Source: Pseudomonadota bacterium | GTDB lineage: Bacteria; Pseudomonadota; Alphaproteobacteria; Rhizobiales; Rhizobiaceae | DNA length: 64,000 nucleotides | Direction of reading: 5' to 3' | NCBI GenBank assembly: GCA_023404095.1 | Contig: JAEYDD010000072.1 | Coordinates: 487,944-551,943, forward strand | Part shown: piece after piece, positions 9,758 to 17,975 of the stretch | Numbering within the stretch: the stretch's first letter is position 1 | How the letters are laid out: every line of letters starts with the position of its first letter | Notes under the pieces: model-generated | Database searches by the model: none | Seen by the model: the letters and a program-made list of their open reading frames with translations, nothing else | Told to the model about the DNA's origin: nothing | Translations under genes and position numbers: made by a program

Positions 9758-10957
9758 ATGGTCCGCGAAATGATCTTCCAGAACGGACGGCTTGCCGATG
9801 GGCAACGGGTGAATATCCGGGTTGTCGACGGCGCGATCGCCACCATCGAACCCGCCGGCGGCGCTTCCGATTCGACGCCTTCGACCGATCTTTCAGGTCG
9901 GCTGGTGGTGCCGGGATTCGTCGAGGGGCATATCCATCTCGATACCAGCTTCTACGGCGACACCTGGAAGCCGCATCGCCCCTGCACCAACGGCTTCGAC
10001 GTTCGTGAGCGGGTCGCCTTCCAGGCCGACAACATGGCGAACGCGGCTCCGATGGACGTGCGGGCGCGCAACCAGCTGGAACTCTGCATCGCCAACGGCG
10101 CCACGCACATGCGCAGCCACGTCATGGTGGACGGCTCGGTCGGGCTGGAATCGCTCCGGACGATTCTTGCCGTGCGCGAGGAATATCGCGATCTCATCGA
10201 CATCCAGATCGTGGCGTTCCCGCAAAGCGGCATCCTTTCCAGCCCCGGCACGCCCGAATTGCTGGACGAGGCCATCACGCTTGGGGCCGACCTGGTCGGC
10301 GGTCTCGATCCCGCCAGTTTCGACCGCGATGTCGAACGTCACCTGGATGTCGTCTTCGGCGTGGCTGTCAAACACGGTGTCGGCGTCGATATTCACCTGC
10401 ACGACATGGGGACGCTCGGCGTCTTCGAGATCGAGCAGATCTGCGCGCGCACGCAAGCGCTCGGGATGGCGGGACAGGTGGCGATCAGCCACGCCTACGG
10501 GCTGGGCGACGTTCCTGAAACGGTCGCAAGAAAGACCGGCGCGCTGCTTGCGCGTTCCGGTGTATCGATCATGACGAATGCGCCGGGGGACCATGCCTTC
10601 CCGCCGGTGGCGCTTCTCAGGAGCGAAGGCGTGACCGTCTTTTCCGGCAGCGACAACATCCGCGATTCGTGGTGGCCGTTCGGAGACGGCGACATGCTGA
10701 GCCGGGCCGGCGTTATCGCCTACCGGTCCGGCTTCTATACCGACGACATGCTGGCGGCCGCCTTCGATGTGGTGACGCACGCCGGTGCCGCAGCCCTCGG
10801 CCTTGGCGACTACGGGCTGCGCGCCGGCGCGCGCGCGGATTTCGTCGTGCTCGATGCACCGCACATTCCACAGGCCGTCGTGGAGGTCCCCAAGTCGCGC
10901 GACGTCTACAAGGGCGGCCGTCTCGTGGCCTCCAACGGCACGTTGATCGCGCAATAG
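9758..10957 (+). CDS. cytosine deaminase-like amidohydrolase
   Basis: Metal-dependent hydrolase (399 residues) of the amidohydrolase superfamily, closest by motif to cytosine deaminase and related N-substituted triazine or ammelide deaminases. Metal and catalytic motifs are GHIHLD near residue 62, DIHLHD near 211, SHAYGLG near 245 and SDNIRDSWWP near 302. The ATG at 9758 is chosen because AAGGAG sits 6 nt upstream; the frame is open further upstream but that part lacks similarity. It is a single gene after tRNA-Val and converges on wrbA across a terminator. The substrate cannot be told from sequence, so no gene symbol is given. Confidence 0.85.
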   Translation: MVREMIFQNGRLADGQRVNIRVVDGAIATIEPAGGASDSTPSTDLSGRLVVPGFVEGHIHLDTSFYGDTWKPHRPCTNGFDVRERVAFQADNMANAAPMDVRARNQLELCIANGATHMRSHVMVDGSVGLESLRTILAVREEYRDLIDIQIVAFPQSGILSSPGTPELLDEAITLGADLVGGLDPASFDRDVERHLDVVFGVAVKHGVGVDIHLHDMGTLGVFEIEQICARTQALGMAGQVAISHAYGLGDVPETVARKTGALLARSGVSIMTNAPGDHAFPPVALLRSEGVTVFSGSDNIRDSWWPFGDGDMLSRAGVIAYRSGFYTDDMLAAAFDVVTHAGAAALGLGDYGLRAGARADFVVLDAPHIPQAVVEVPKSRDVYKGGRLVASNGTLIAQ

Positions 10958-11077
10958 AGCATCCGGCAGAGCCGAATCGCTCCCGCCCCGGAGCTACCCC
11001 TCGCAACGGATGGAACCTGTGCGTCAGTTTTTCGTGACGTGCCCGAACGTCGCTGAATTCCGTTCCTCCCAACGCGA

Positions 11078-11105
11078 AAGGGCGCGGCATACCGGCCGCG
11101 CCCTT
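11078..11105. terminator. bidirectional terminator between deaminase-like gene and wrbA
   Basis: Perfect 11-bp inverted repeat AAGGGCGCGGC / GCCGCGCCCTT with a 6-nt loop (11089-11094), flanked by A-rich sequence on one side and TTCC on the other. It lies between two converging genes. Confidence 0.75.
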
Positions 11106-11128
11106 CCCGATTGTGCCAACGTTGCGTT

Positions 11129-11728
11129 TCAGCCGGCGATCTTGGCGGCGAGCTTTGCGACGTGGGCGCCCTGGAAGCGGGCGGCATCGAGCTCGACTGC
11201 CGAGGGCTGGCGGGAGCCGTCTCCGTCGGTGATGGTGGAAGCGCCGTAGGGCGAGCCGCCCTTGATCTCGTCAACGCCCATCTGCCCCTGGAAGGCATAG
11301 GGCAGGCCCGCGACGACCATGCCGTGGTGCAGCAGCGTCGGGATGAAGCCGAGGATGGTGGATTCCTGGCCGCCATGCTGGGTCGCCGACGAGGTGAAGA
11401 CGGAGCCGACCTTGCCGACGAGCTTGCCGTTGAACCAGAGACCGCCGGTCTGATCCCAGAAATTGCGCATCTGCGAGGCAACGGTGCCGAAGCGCGTGCC
11501 GGCGCCGACGATGATCGCGTCGTATTCGGCAAGTTCCTCGACGGTCGCGATCGGGGCGACCTGATCGAGCTTGAAGTGCGACGCCTTGGCGACTTCTTCG
11601 GGCACGAGCTCGGGTACGCGCTTGACGACGACGTCCGCGCCGGCGGACTTCGCACCTTCGGCCACGGCATTGGCCATCGTTTCAATATGGCCGTAGGCCG
11701 AGTAGTAGAGAACCAGAACTCTTGCCAA
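11129..11728 (-). CDS. wrbA: NAD(P)H:quinone oxidoreductase, flavodoxin-like
   Basis: WrbA-type FMN protein (199 residues) that carries out two-electron quinone reduction. The flavodoxin phosphate loop is VLYYSAYGHIE near the N-terminus, with GTRFGTVASQMRNF near residue 78 and TSSATQHGGQEST near 113. The start is assigned to a TTG at 11728: it begins the expected LARVLVLYYS sequence and has AGGAG 7 nt upstream. The length matches the family. It is divergent from the CinA-like gene. Confidence 0.94.
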   Translation of the reverse strand: MARVLVLYYSAYGHIETMANAVAEGAKSAGADVVVKRVPELVPEEVAKASHFKLDQVAPIATVEELAEYDAIIVGAGTRFGTVASQMRNFWDQTGGLWFNGKLVGKVGSVFTSSATQHGGQESTILGFIPTLLHHGMVVAGLPYAFQGQMGVDEIKGGSPYGASTITDGDGSRQPSAVELDAARFQGAHVAKLAAKIAG

Positions 11729-11901
11729 TTCAAATCTCCTGTCGCGTCTGGATTGCAGCGTTTCCGCTTGATTGCGGTCGGCGCGAAGATGTAGCAGAGA
11801 GAGCCATGACGCCAGCAGCTTGCCGGGCAACAGACTGTTCACATTCGATTGACAGTCATTGTGTCGCAGCGGCCGACCATCCCGCATCAGGAGTTTTTTC
11901 A

Positions 11902-12657
11902 ATGGGTTCCGCGAAAATCATCACCGCCGCCATGCTTGCCATTGGCGACGAACTGCTGTCGGGACGCACCAAGGACAAGAACATCGGCCACCTTGCCGAC
12001 ATGCTCTTCCTCGCCGGCATAGACCTAAAGGAAGTGCGGATCGTCGGCGACGAGGAGGAGATGATCGTCGAGGCGCTGAATGCGCTGCGCAGCCGATACG
12101 ACTACGTCTTCACCTCCGGCGGCATCGGCCCGACGCATGACGACATCACAGCGGACGCGGTCGCGAAGGCCTTCGGCGTGCCCTGCACGCACGACAGAGA
12201 CGCGATGGAACTGCTCGGCGCCATGTATGCCCGCCGCGGCGTCGAATTCAACGAGGCCCGCCAGCGCATGGCGCGGATGCCGGTCGGCGCGCGGCACATC
12301 CCCAACAGCGTCTCGACCGCGCCGGGCTTTACGATCGGCAACGTCCACGTCATGGCCGGCGTGCCTCAGGTATTCGTCGCCATGCTGGACGTGCTGCTTC
12401 CAACGCTTGAGACCGGTGCGCCCGTGCTCTCACGCAGCGTCGCATCCCCGTTCGGCGAGGGCGACATCGGATCCCGGCTGTCGGCGATCCAGAAGGCGCA
12501 CCCGGAGACTTCGATCGGCTCCTATCCGCGCTTCGACGGAAACCGGTTCTCGACCGAGATCGTCATCCGCAGCCGGGACGAGGCGCCGGCGGCGGCGGCC
12601 GAGCGCGACGTGCTCGCCATGATCGCCGATATCGCCGCGGCAAAGGCTTCGGGTTGA
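11902..12657 (+). CDS. CinA/MoaB-type molybdopterin-binding domain protein
   Basis: A 251-residue protein with the competence/damage-inducible CinA N-terminal domain, related to MoaB/MogA. Visible signatures are AIGDELLSGRTKDKN and GGIGPTHDDIT, the family's phosphate-binding region. It lacks the C-terminal nicotinamide-nucleotide amidase domain of full CinA. AGGAG precedes the ATG at 11902. The role is unclear; in related single-domain proteins it is generally annotated only as molybdopterin-binding. Confidence 0.9.
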   Translation: MGSAKIITAAMLAIGDELLSGRTKDKNIGHLADMLFLAGIDLKEVRIVGDEEEMIVEALNALRSRYDYVFTSGGIGPTHDDITADAVAKAFGVPCTHDRDAMELLGAMYARRGVEFNEARQRMARMPVGARHIPNSVSTAPGFTIGNVHVMAGVPQVFVAMLDVLLPTLETGAPVLSRSVASPFGEGDIGSRLSAIQKAHPETSIGSYPRFDGNRFSTEIVIRSRDEAPAAAAERDVLAMIADIAAAKASG

Positions 12658-12680
12658 TCGGCGTCAACGTCGATCAACCC
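12651..12680 (+). terminator. hairpin after the CinA-like gene
   Basis: Perfect 10-bp stem GGGTTGATCG / CGATCAACCC with a 10-nt loop, overlapping the stop codon of the CinA-like gene. No T-run follows, so it may be an RNA-stabilising hairpin and not an intrinsic terminator. Confidence 0.5.
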
Positions 12681-12874
12681 GGCGCGCCCTAGATTGCACC
12701 CACGCGCCCTGACATCGCAGGGTTTTGAACGTTTCGATGGTCACGTTTTCGGATTGCGCTTGAATAAGGGGCGATTTGGGGAAAAGATCATGTCAGAATT
12801 TCAAGGCGTTACGGCACCGTGACCGCATGGCCCGGCGCCTTGTGAAAGAGCGTGGGTTCGAACCGGAGATCGCC

Positions 12875-13717
12875 ATGACCTACAAGACCATTACTGCTGT
12901 GCTTAGCACTGCGGACGACGCGGAAAAGGTGACGCAGCACGCGCTTGCCCTGGCGGAGCGGCACGGCGCCCACGTGATCGGGGTGCATGCGGAGACGCCG
13001 ATCGTCGTCACCATCGCCGCGCCGATGGAATTTCCCGATCCCAATGCCATCATGGAGCAGCAGGCGCAGGCACAGGCCGTCTCGCGCTCGATCGAGACGA
13101 CCTTTCGCACGCTGGCGCAGCGATCGGGCGTCTCGCACGAATGGCGGCTTTTCACCGGCAGCGCCGGCTATAGCGCCAGCGGCGTCATCGACAGCGCGCG
13201 CGGCAGTGACATCGTGGTCGCCGTCCAGCTCGATCCCGCAGGCGACGGCCCCTCCCGCGCCGATATCGAAGACCTTCTCTACGAAAGCGGCCGGCCGCTT
13301 TGCCTGATTTCCGAGGCGGTTGCGGGTCCCGAGGCGCCCGGCCGCGTGCTGATCGCCTGGAACGGAACGCGCGAATCAGCGCGCGCCGTCTTCGATGCGC
13401 TGCCACTCCTCAAGGAGGCGAGCGAGATCGAGATCTTCACGGTGGACGGCCATGACGACGCCACGCAGCACGCCGCCTTTTCCGGAACGGAAATCGCCTC
13501 GACGCTGACGCGCCACGGCCTCAACGTCACCGTGAACTCCGCACGCTCGAACGGAGATACGGTGGCACATGTCATCAACCGGCGCGTCTCGGCAACGGGC
13601 GCCAACCTGCTCGTGATGGGTGCCTTCAGCCATTCCTGGCTGCGCCATCGCCTGTTTGGTGGGGTAACCAGCGCAATGCTGAAGGATTTGCGTGTTCCGG
13701 CCATCATGTCGCGCTGA
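12875..13717 (+). CDS. universal stress protein, two-domain
   Basis: A 280-residue protein with two tandem UspA-like folds. The N-terminal half starts YKTITAVLSTADDA and contains HGAHVIGVHAE. The second begins GRVLIAWNGTRESARA near residue 158 and ends with LLVMGAFSHSWLRHRLFGG, an ATP-loop-like signature of the family. GGAG precedes the ATG at 12875. It is a single gene followed by a terminator. Usp proteins act in stress survival; no specific signal is visible. Confidence 0.92.
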   Translation: MTYKTITAVLSTADDAEKVTQHALALAERHGAHVIGVHAETPIVVTIAAPMEFPDPNAIMEQQAQAQAVSRSIETTFRTLAQRSGVSHEWRLFTGSAGYSASGVIDSARGSDIVVAVQLDPAGDGPSRADIEDLLYESGRPLCLISEAVAGPEAPGRVLIAWNGTRESARAVFDALPLLKEASEIEIFTVDGHDDATQHAAFSGTEIASTLTRHGLNVTVNSARSNGDTVAHVINRRVSATGANLLVMGAFSHSWLRHRLFGGVTSAMLKDLRVPAIMSR

Positions 13718-13756
13718 AATCGCGGAAATTGCGACGTTTCATTGTGGATCGCGCAG

Positions 13757-13781
13757 GGGGAACGGTTTCACTCCGTTTCCC
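13757..13781 (+). terminator. terminator after universal stress protein gene
   Basis: Stem GGGGAACGG / CCGTTTCCC (9 bp with one G-T pair), 7-nt loop, followed by a pyrimidine-rich stretch ending CATTTT. It lies 40 bp after the stop codon. Confidence 0.65.
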
Positions 13782-13852
13782 TTCGCTCATTTTATGCCCT
13801 AAAAGGCAAAATTATCCGCAATTCTGCCGGCCGCCGGCGATAGGAGCCTGCC

Positions 13853-14350
13853 ATGTCGCTTCCCGACAAAGCCTTTCCCGTCTCCTGGGACCAGTTTCAT
13901 CGCGACGCCCGCGCGCTGGCCTGGCGCCTTTCCGACAACGACCGCGAATGGAAGGCCATCGTCTGCATCACCCGCGGCGGGCTCGTTCCCGCAGCCATCA
14001 TCTCGCGCGAACTGAATATCCGCCTGATCGAGACCGTCTGTGTCGCGTCCTATCACGACTACCTGTCGCAGGGCGAAATGCACGTGCTGAAGGGGATCTC
14101 GCCAGAGCTCCTGCAGAACGACGGTGAAGGAATCCTGATCGTCGACGACCTGACCGATACCGGCAAGACCGCGGCCCAGGTGCGCTCGATGCTGCCGAAG
14201 GCGCATTTCGCCGCCGTCTATGCCAAGCCGAAGGGACGTCCACAGGTGGACACCTTCATCACGGAAGTCAGCCAGGACACCTGGATCTATTTCCCCTGGG
14301 ACATGGGCTTCACCTACCAGGAACCGATCGCCAAGGGTACGCGTGGCTGA
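13853..14350 (+). CDS. gpt: xanthine phosphoribosyltransferase
   Basis: Purine salvage enzyme (165 residues) that transfers phosphoribose from PRPP to xanthine or guanine. The PRPP-binding motif ILIVDDLTDTGKTA is near residue 94, and the C-terminal WIYFPWDMGF matches Gpt proteins. Full family length; starts at ATG 13853 after TAGGAG. It converges on the RTX protease gene. Confidence 0.95.
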   Translation: MSLPDKAFPVSWDQFHRDARALAWRLSDNDREWKAIVCITRGGLVPAAIISRELNIRLIETVCVASYHDYLSQGEMHVLKGISPELLQNDGEGILIVDDLTDTGKTAAQVRSMLPKAHFAAVYAKPKGRPQVDTFITEVSQDTWIYFPWDMGFTYQEPIAKGTRG

Positions 14351-14369
14351 CGGCGCATCGTGCGCCGTC
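14349..14369. terminator. convergent hairpin gpt / RTX protease
   Basis: Perfect 9-bp stem GACGGCGCA / TGCGCCGTC with a TCG loop, beginning inside the gpt stop codon and 18 bp from the end of the converging protease gene. It is probably used in both directions, although T-runs are weak. Confidence 0.55.
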
Positions 14370-14386
14370 CCTTCCGATCCGGCATT

Positions 14387-17167
14387 TTATATGATGAAGA
14401 AGTCGCTGTGAGACAGCGACAGGTGTGGCGCGAGCTTTGCAAACTGGATCGCGCCGCCTTTCGAGCTGCCATTGGGATCGTAGAGCAGGTCGCCTGTATC
14501 GCGCTCATAGATGATCCGGTCGCGGGAGTCCTCCGCGTTGCCGGAACCATTGCTGACAAAGGCGCCCGCGCCCAGGATGCCTGGTGAGCCGAGTGCCGTA
14601 AAGACGTCGCCGTCGAGCCGGAGAAGATCCTCCCCCACCTTGAAGTCAAGCACCCTGTCGATGTTCTTTTCCGCATCCAGCCGGGTTGAGAAGACGAAGA
14701 CATCCCTGCCCGCTCCGCCAGAGAGATGATCGTTGCCGGCGCGGCCGTCTATGACGTTGTCACTCGCATTGCCGGCGATGCGGTTCGACCCCGCGCTGCC
14801 CGTCGCCTTTGCATCCGCGTCGCCGATCAGCGTCAGGTTCTCGATGCCTGTGTAGTGGCCGAGCCAGCGCGTGATCGTCGAAGTGATCGTATCGCTGCCC
14901 GACGTGTCGGTCACCCGGTCGGAGCCGGCGCTCAGGACATAGGTGTCGTTACCGGCGCCGCCGATCAGATGGTCCCGGCCGCCGGCGCCGTCCAGAAGGT
15001 TGTTGCCGGAGTTGCCGACAATCGTGTTGTTCGACGTGTTGCCGTGACCGTTGATGTCGCCGTCTCCCAGCAGCCTGAGGTTCTCGATCACCGGATAGGT
15101 CGTCAGCGAGCGGGATATGGTCGAGGTGATCGTGTCGTTGCCGGCGCTGTCCTCGATCCTGTCCTTCTCCGCGCCCAGCACATAGGTGTCGTCGCCCGCG
15201 CCGCCGATCAGCGTGTCGCGCCCAGCGCTGCCGTCCAACACGTCGTTGCCGATATTGCCGGTAATGACATTGTCCAGCGCATTGCCGCGCCCCGTCAGGC
15301 CGCCCGTCCCGAGCAGCCGCAGATTCTCGATCACCGGGTGTGCCGCCAGCGAACGGGAGATCATCGAGGTGATCGTGTCGATGCCCGCACTGTCGATCAC
15401 CGTGTCGCGCCCCGCCCCCAACACATAGGTGTCGTTGCCGGCACCGCCCACGAGCACATCTCTTCCCGCGCCGCCGTTCAGGATGTCGTCACCCGCAGCA
15501 AGCGGATCGGCTTCGACGGGATTAGGCAGCGTCACGTTCAGTGTGTAACGCGCACCGGCAGGCAGCACACCGTCGCCCGGGTACAGCGAAACGCGAACGT
15601 AGTAGAGGCCTGGCTTCGTCACCGTGAAGGAAATGAAACTCTGAAAGCCATAGCCCTCGTCCCCTGGGTCCGAGGCGGAATCCTCGTTCTGCGTGAGGAT
15701 GTTGCCGCGGCTGTCGATCAGCTGGAGGTGCGAATCCATCGTCCCGTCGGTATCGAGGATCACCTGCCCCGCTGCGCGCACGGTGAACGAATAGAAATCC
15801 ATGCTCCAGTCGCCGGAACCCGACACCTTCACCGTCGGGTTGGTCTCCGAATGCTGGATGTTGGGGTCCTGGCGCATGCCGATCGCCTTGTCCAGCAACA
15901 GCGCGGATGCGCGCGCGTCATGCCGCAGGCCGCCCGGTTCGAACAAGACCCCCGGTCCGAGATAGGCCTTGCCGGAGCGGTTGTCGCCATAAAGGATGTC
16001 GTCGCCATTGCCGCCGGACAGCCGGTCGTCACCGGAACGGCCCGTCAGTATGTCGTTGCCGTCGTTGCCGTAGAGCCGATTGTTCGCGGCATTGCCGGCA
16101 ATGTCGTCCTTCGCCGAGCCGCCCCTGGCATTTTCGATCAGGGAGCGGGCGTCCCCCTCGTACTGGAGGGCGTTGTAGACATTGCCGTTGGCCCGCGCCG
16201 TATAGCCCAGTTGGGCACGCTGGAACTGGGAGACGAGCGACCAGCCACCGGGGGCGAGGTCGATGAAGGCGTCCTGATCGTAGTTGGAGAAATCGTAGGT
16301 GTCGTTGCCGCCGCCGTCCCAGACAGTGAGAAAGACACGGTTGGCCGCGCCCCCCTTGCCATCGCCCGGCGCGCCCTGCCCCTTGCCGTCGACGTACATC
16401 TCGCCAGTGTCGGGCGACCAGGTGTAGACGGTGTTGCCGGCATTGGTGGAAAAATTCGCGCCGTACAGATGCTGGACGGCGGCTATGTCGTTCATCATCA
16501 GCGTCTGCGGCGACCCGTATTCCTCGGCCGAATAGGGTGCCACCATGCCCCCGAGAAACGAGCGATAGGTCATCACGGAGAATTCGATGCTGTCGCGATC
16601 CTGGGGCAACGCCAGCTTGAAGCCGTCGATATCCGTTCCGGCATCATGGCCGTGGCTCAAGCCGAGCGCATGGCCGATCTCGTGGATATGGGTGAGCCAG
16701 GCGTAGGTTCCGAGCTGGGGCGTGCGATAATCGTTGAACGTACCGGCATAATCATTGCCGAACCAGAGATCGCCGTCGGACGCCTTGCCGGTGGTGCCGA
16801 CAAAGGTCAGCACTTCCGCCGTCGGCAGGTTCGCGCCGTCGATATGGTCCGCCTGCCCGATCATGATATCGGACTTTCCGGCGGGATCCGCGGCGAGCGC
16901 AAGCCGCACATTGGAGATCTGCGTAAAGGAGCCGTAGGTGAACGGCGCAGTACCCGAGGCCACCTTTCCCTCCAGGATCGACTGGATCGCGTTTTTCTGC
17001 TGATTGCTGACGGCGCTGAAGCCGGTGACCGGGTGGCCGTAGTCTGCCCCGTAGTCCGAAATCGCATCCGGGAAGCTGTAAGTGATCCGGCCGCTCCACT
17101 GCATTCCGTAGAGAATACCGTCGATATATGGATTGCCGGTCGGAACCGACCTGATGCCTGCAGCCAT
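14387..17167 (-). CDS. serralysin-family RTX metalloprotease
   Basis: Secreted zinc protease of 926 residues. The M10 catalytic motif HEIGHALGLSH is near residue 162 and the Met-turn SVMTYR follows. RTX calcium-binding nonapeptides (GGxGxDxLx) follow the protease domain. A pre-peptidase C-terminal-like beta domain lies near 470-580, then three 81-residue repeats ending in RTX repeats. The C-terminus SHSDFFII resembles a type I secretion signal, and no N-terminal signal peptide is present. The start at 17167 has GGGAGG 5 nt upstream; the ATG 12 bp earlier lies just upstream of that site. No ABC exporter, membrane-fusion protein or inhibitor gene is adjacent. Confidence 0.92.
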   Translation of the reverse strand: MAAGIRSVPTGNPYIDGILYGMQWSGRITYSFPDAISDYGADYGHPVTGFSAVSNQQKNAIQSILEGKVASGTAPFTYGSFTQISNVRLALAADPAGKSDIMIGQADHIDGANLPTAEVLTFVGTTGKASDGDLWFGNDYAGTFNDYRTPQLGTYAWLTHIHEIGHALGLSHGHDAGTDIDGFKLALPQDRDSIEFSVMTYRSFLGGMVAPYSAEEYGSPQTLMMNDIAAVQHLYGANFSTNAGNTVYTWSPDTGEMYVDGKGQGAPGDGKGGAANRVFLTVWDGGGNDTYDFSNYDQDAFIDLAPGGWSLVSQFQRAQLGYTARANGNVYNALQYEGDARSLIENARGGSAKDDIAGNAANNRLYGNDGNDILTGRSGDDRLSGGNGDDILYGDNRSGKAYLGPGVLFEPGGLRHDARASALLLDKAIGMRQDPNIQHSETNPTVKVSGSGDWSMDFYSFTVRAAGQVILDTDGTMDSHLQLIDSRGNILTQNEDSASDPGDEGYGFQSFISFTVTKPGLYYVRVSLYPGDGVLPAGARYTLNVTLPNPVEADPLAAGDDILNGGAGRDVLVGGAGNDTYVLGAGRDTVIDSAGIDTITSMISRSLAAHPVIENLRLLGTGGLTGRGNALDNVITGNIGNDVLDGSAGRDTLIGGAGDDTYVLGAEKDRIEDSAGNDTITSTISRSLTTYPVIENLRLLGDGDINGHGNTSNNTIVGNSGNNLLDGAGGRDHLIGGAGNDTYVLSAGSDRVTDTSGSDTITSTITRWLGHYTGIENLTLIGDADAKATGSAGSNRIAGNASDNVIDGRAGNDHLSGGAGRDVFVFSTRLDAEKNIDRVLDFKVGEDLLRLDGDVFTALGSPGILGAGAFVSNGSGNAEDSRDRIIYERDTGDLLYDPNGSSKGGAIQFAKLAPHLSLSHSDFFII
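14700..15480 (-). repeat. 243-bp in-frame tandem repeats in the RTX protease gene
   Basis: The string ACATAGGTGTCG recurs at 14937, 15180 and 15423, exactly 243 bp (81 codons) apart. Each unit encodes an RTX block (GGAGxDTYVLGAxxD), a DTITSxISRSL stretch and an IENLRLLG segment. The regular spacing indicates amplification by tandem duplication with later divergence. Confidence 0.85.
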
Positions 17168-17463
17168 GTAGCCTCCCATTCAGCATGTGAACGGGCCGGC
17201 AACTCCAACACAATCCGCACGCCATAGCCGATGCTAGCGCGGCGTGCGCCGCGGTTACAATCGACATACTCCTAATTTAGGTTGTTCTTGCAAAAAGCGA
17301 CTTTGTAAAGGCACCCATCAGATATTCGGGCGGGTAGCAGGCATCAAGGTGTAAGCGGCGGGCCGCCGCAACCACATCCGCTGTCCCATGGCAAGCATGT
17401 GACAATCGCGCTGTGGCAGAGAGGTCGCAAACTACCCTTAATTTTGGCCCCTTATTTCTTGGG

Positions 17464-17580
17464 TTCTCCACAACTGATTGGCGCAAGCTTCAAGCGCGGC
17501 ACCTCAACCGGCTGGAATTCCAGCATTTACCACATGTCCCCATTTTCCACAGGCACAGCACACAACATCTAGCGTCCACA
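17464..17580 (+). promoter_or_regulatory. cluster of DnaA-box-like sequences upstream of nrdJ
   Basis: Four same-orientation nonamers lie within 117 bp: TTCTCCACA (17464), TTTACCACA (17526), TTTTCCACA (17543, fits the relaxed consensus TTWTNCACA) and GCGTCCACA (17572). Only one is a good match, so the cluster is suggestive only. DnaA control of ribonucleotide reductase is known in E. coli. Confidence 0.3.
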
Positions 17581-17808
17581 AATCCGTCATAAACCACCCC
17601 TTGACGGAATCGGGTACCATGTCGTTAATGGTTTCCACGCTGCAACTGCGGCAGGGCGCGAGAGTTTGTAAGTCCGAGCCCTTCAATCAAAAAAATGCGT
17701 TTTGTGACCATGCGTCGAGGCGGATGAACCGTCGCCCGCAGGGGAGGTTTTTGCGCACTATTTTCTGATGGCAGGAGCAGCCAAAAGACTGGCGTAAAGA
17801 AGCTGTTA

Positions 17809-17855
17809 ATACTATATTTAGTGTTTGCAGCAATGCTTAGCACAAGATACAGGGT
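17809..17855 (+). promoter_or_regulatory. tandem NrdR boxes upstream of nrdJ
   Basis: Box 1, ATACTATATTTAGTGT (17809-17824), matches the published consensus acaCwAtATaTwGtgt at 14 of 16 positions by hand count. Box 2, GCACAAGATACAGGGT (17840-17855), matches at 12 of 16. Their starts are 31 bp apart, about three helical turns, as is typical of NrdR operators. They lie about 120 bp before the nrdJ start, so nrdJ is likely repressed by NrdR when dATP is plentiful. Confidence 0.8.
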
Positions 17856-17975
17856 GCCGCGAGAACGGGTTTCCCGAACAGAATGAACGATTTGAGCTGG
17901 CTGCGAAGAACCGCGGCCGGACATGGATATTCGCGCCCCGGCCACGGGCGGCGACAACCAAAGGGACAACGGACC

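Larger units (their letters stand above)
17168..17975. other. 808-bp regulatory region between RTX protease and nrdJ
   Basis: No convincing gene. It holds the promoter region of the leftward protease gene, a cluster of DnaA-box-like sequences (17464-17580) and two tandem NrdR boxes (17809-17855) before nrdJ. The nrdJ leader after the boxes is about 120 nt. Confidence 0.65.

Noticed and set aside
14700..15480. Regular repeats that could suggest a CRISPR-like or satellite array
   Set aside because: They are in-frame coding repeats of an RTX protein; the units are 243 bp without spacers.
14726..17227. Long plus-strand frame antisense to the RTX protease
   Set aside because: It mirrors the repeat codons of the real gene and has no start signal or known domain.
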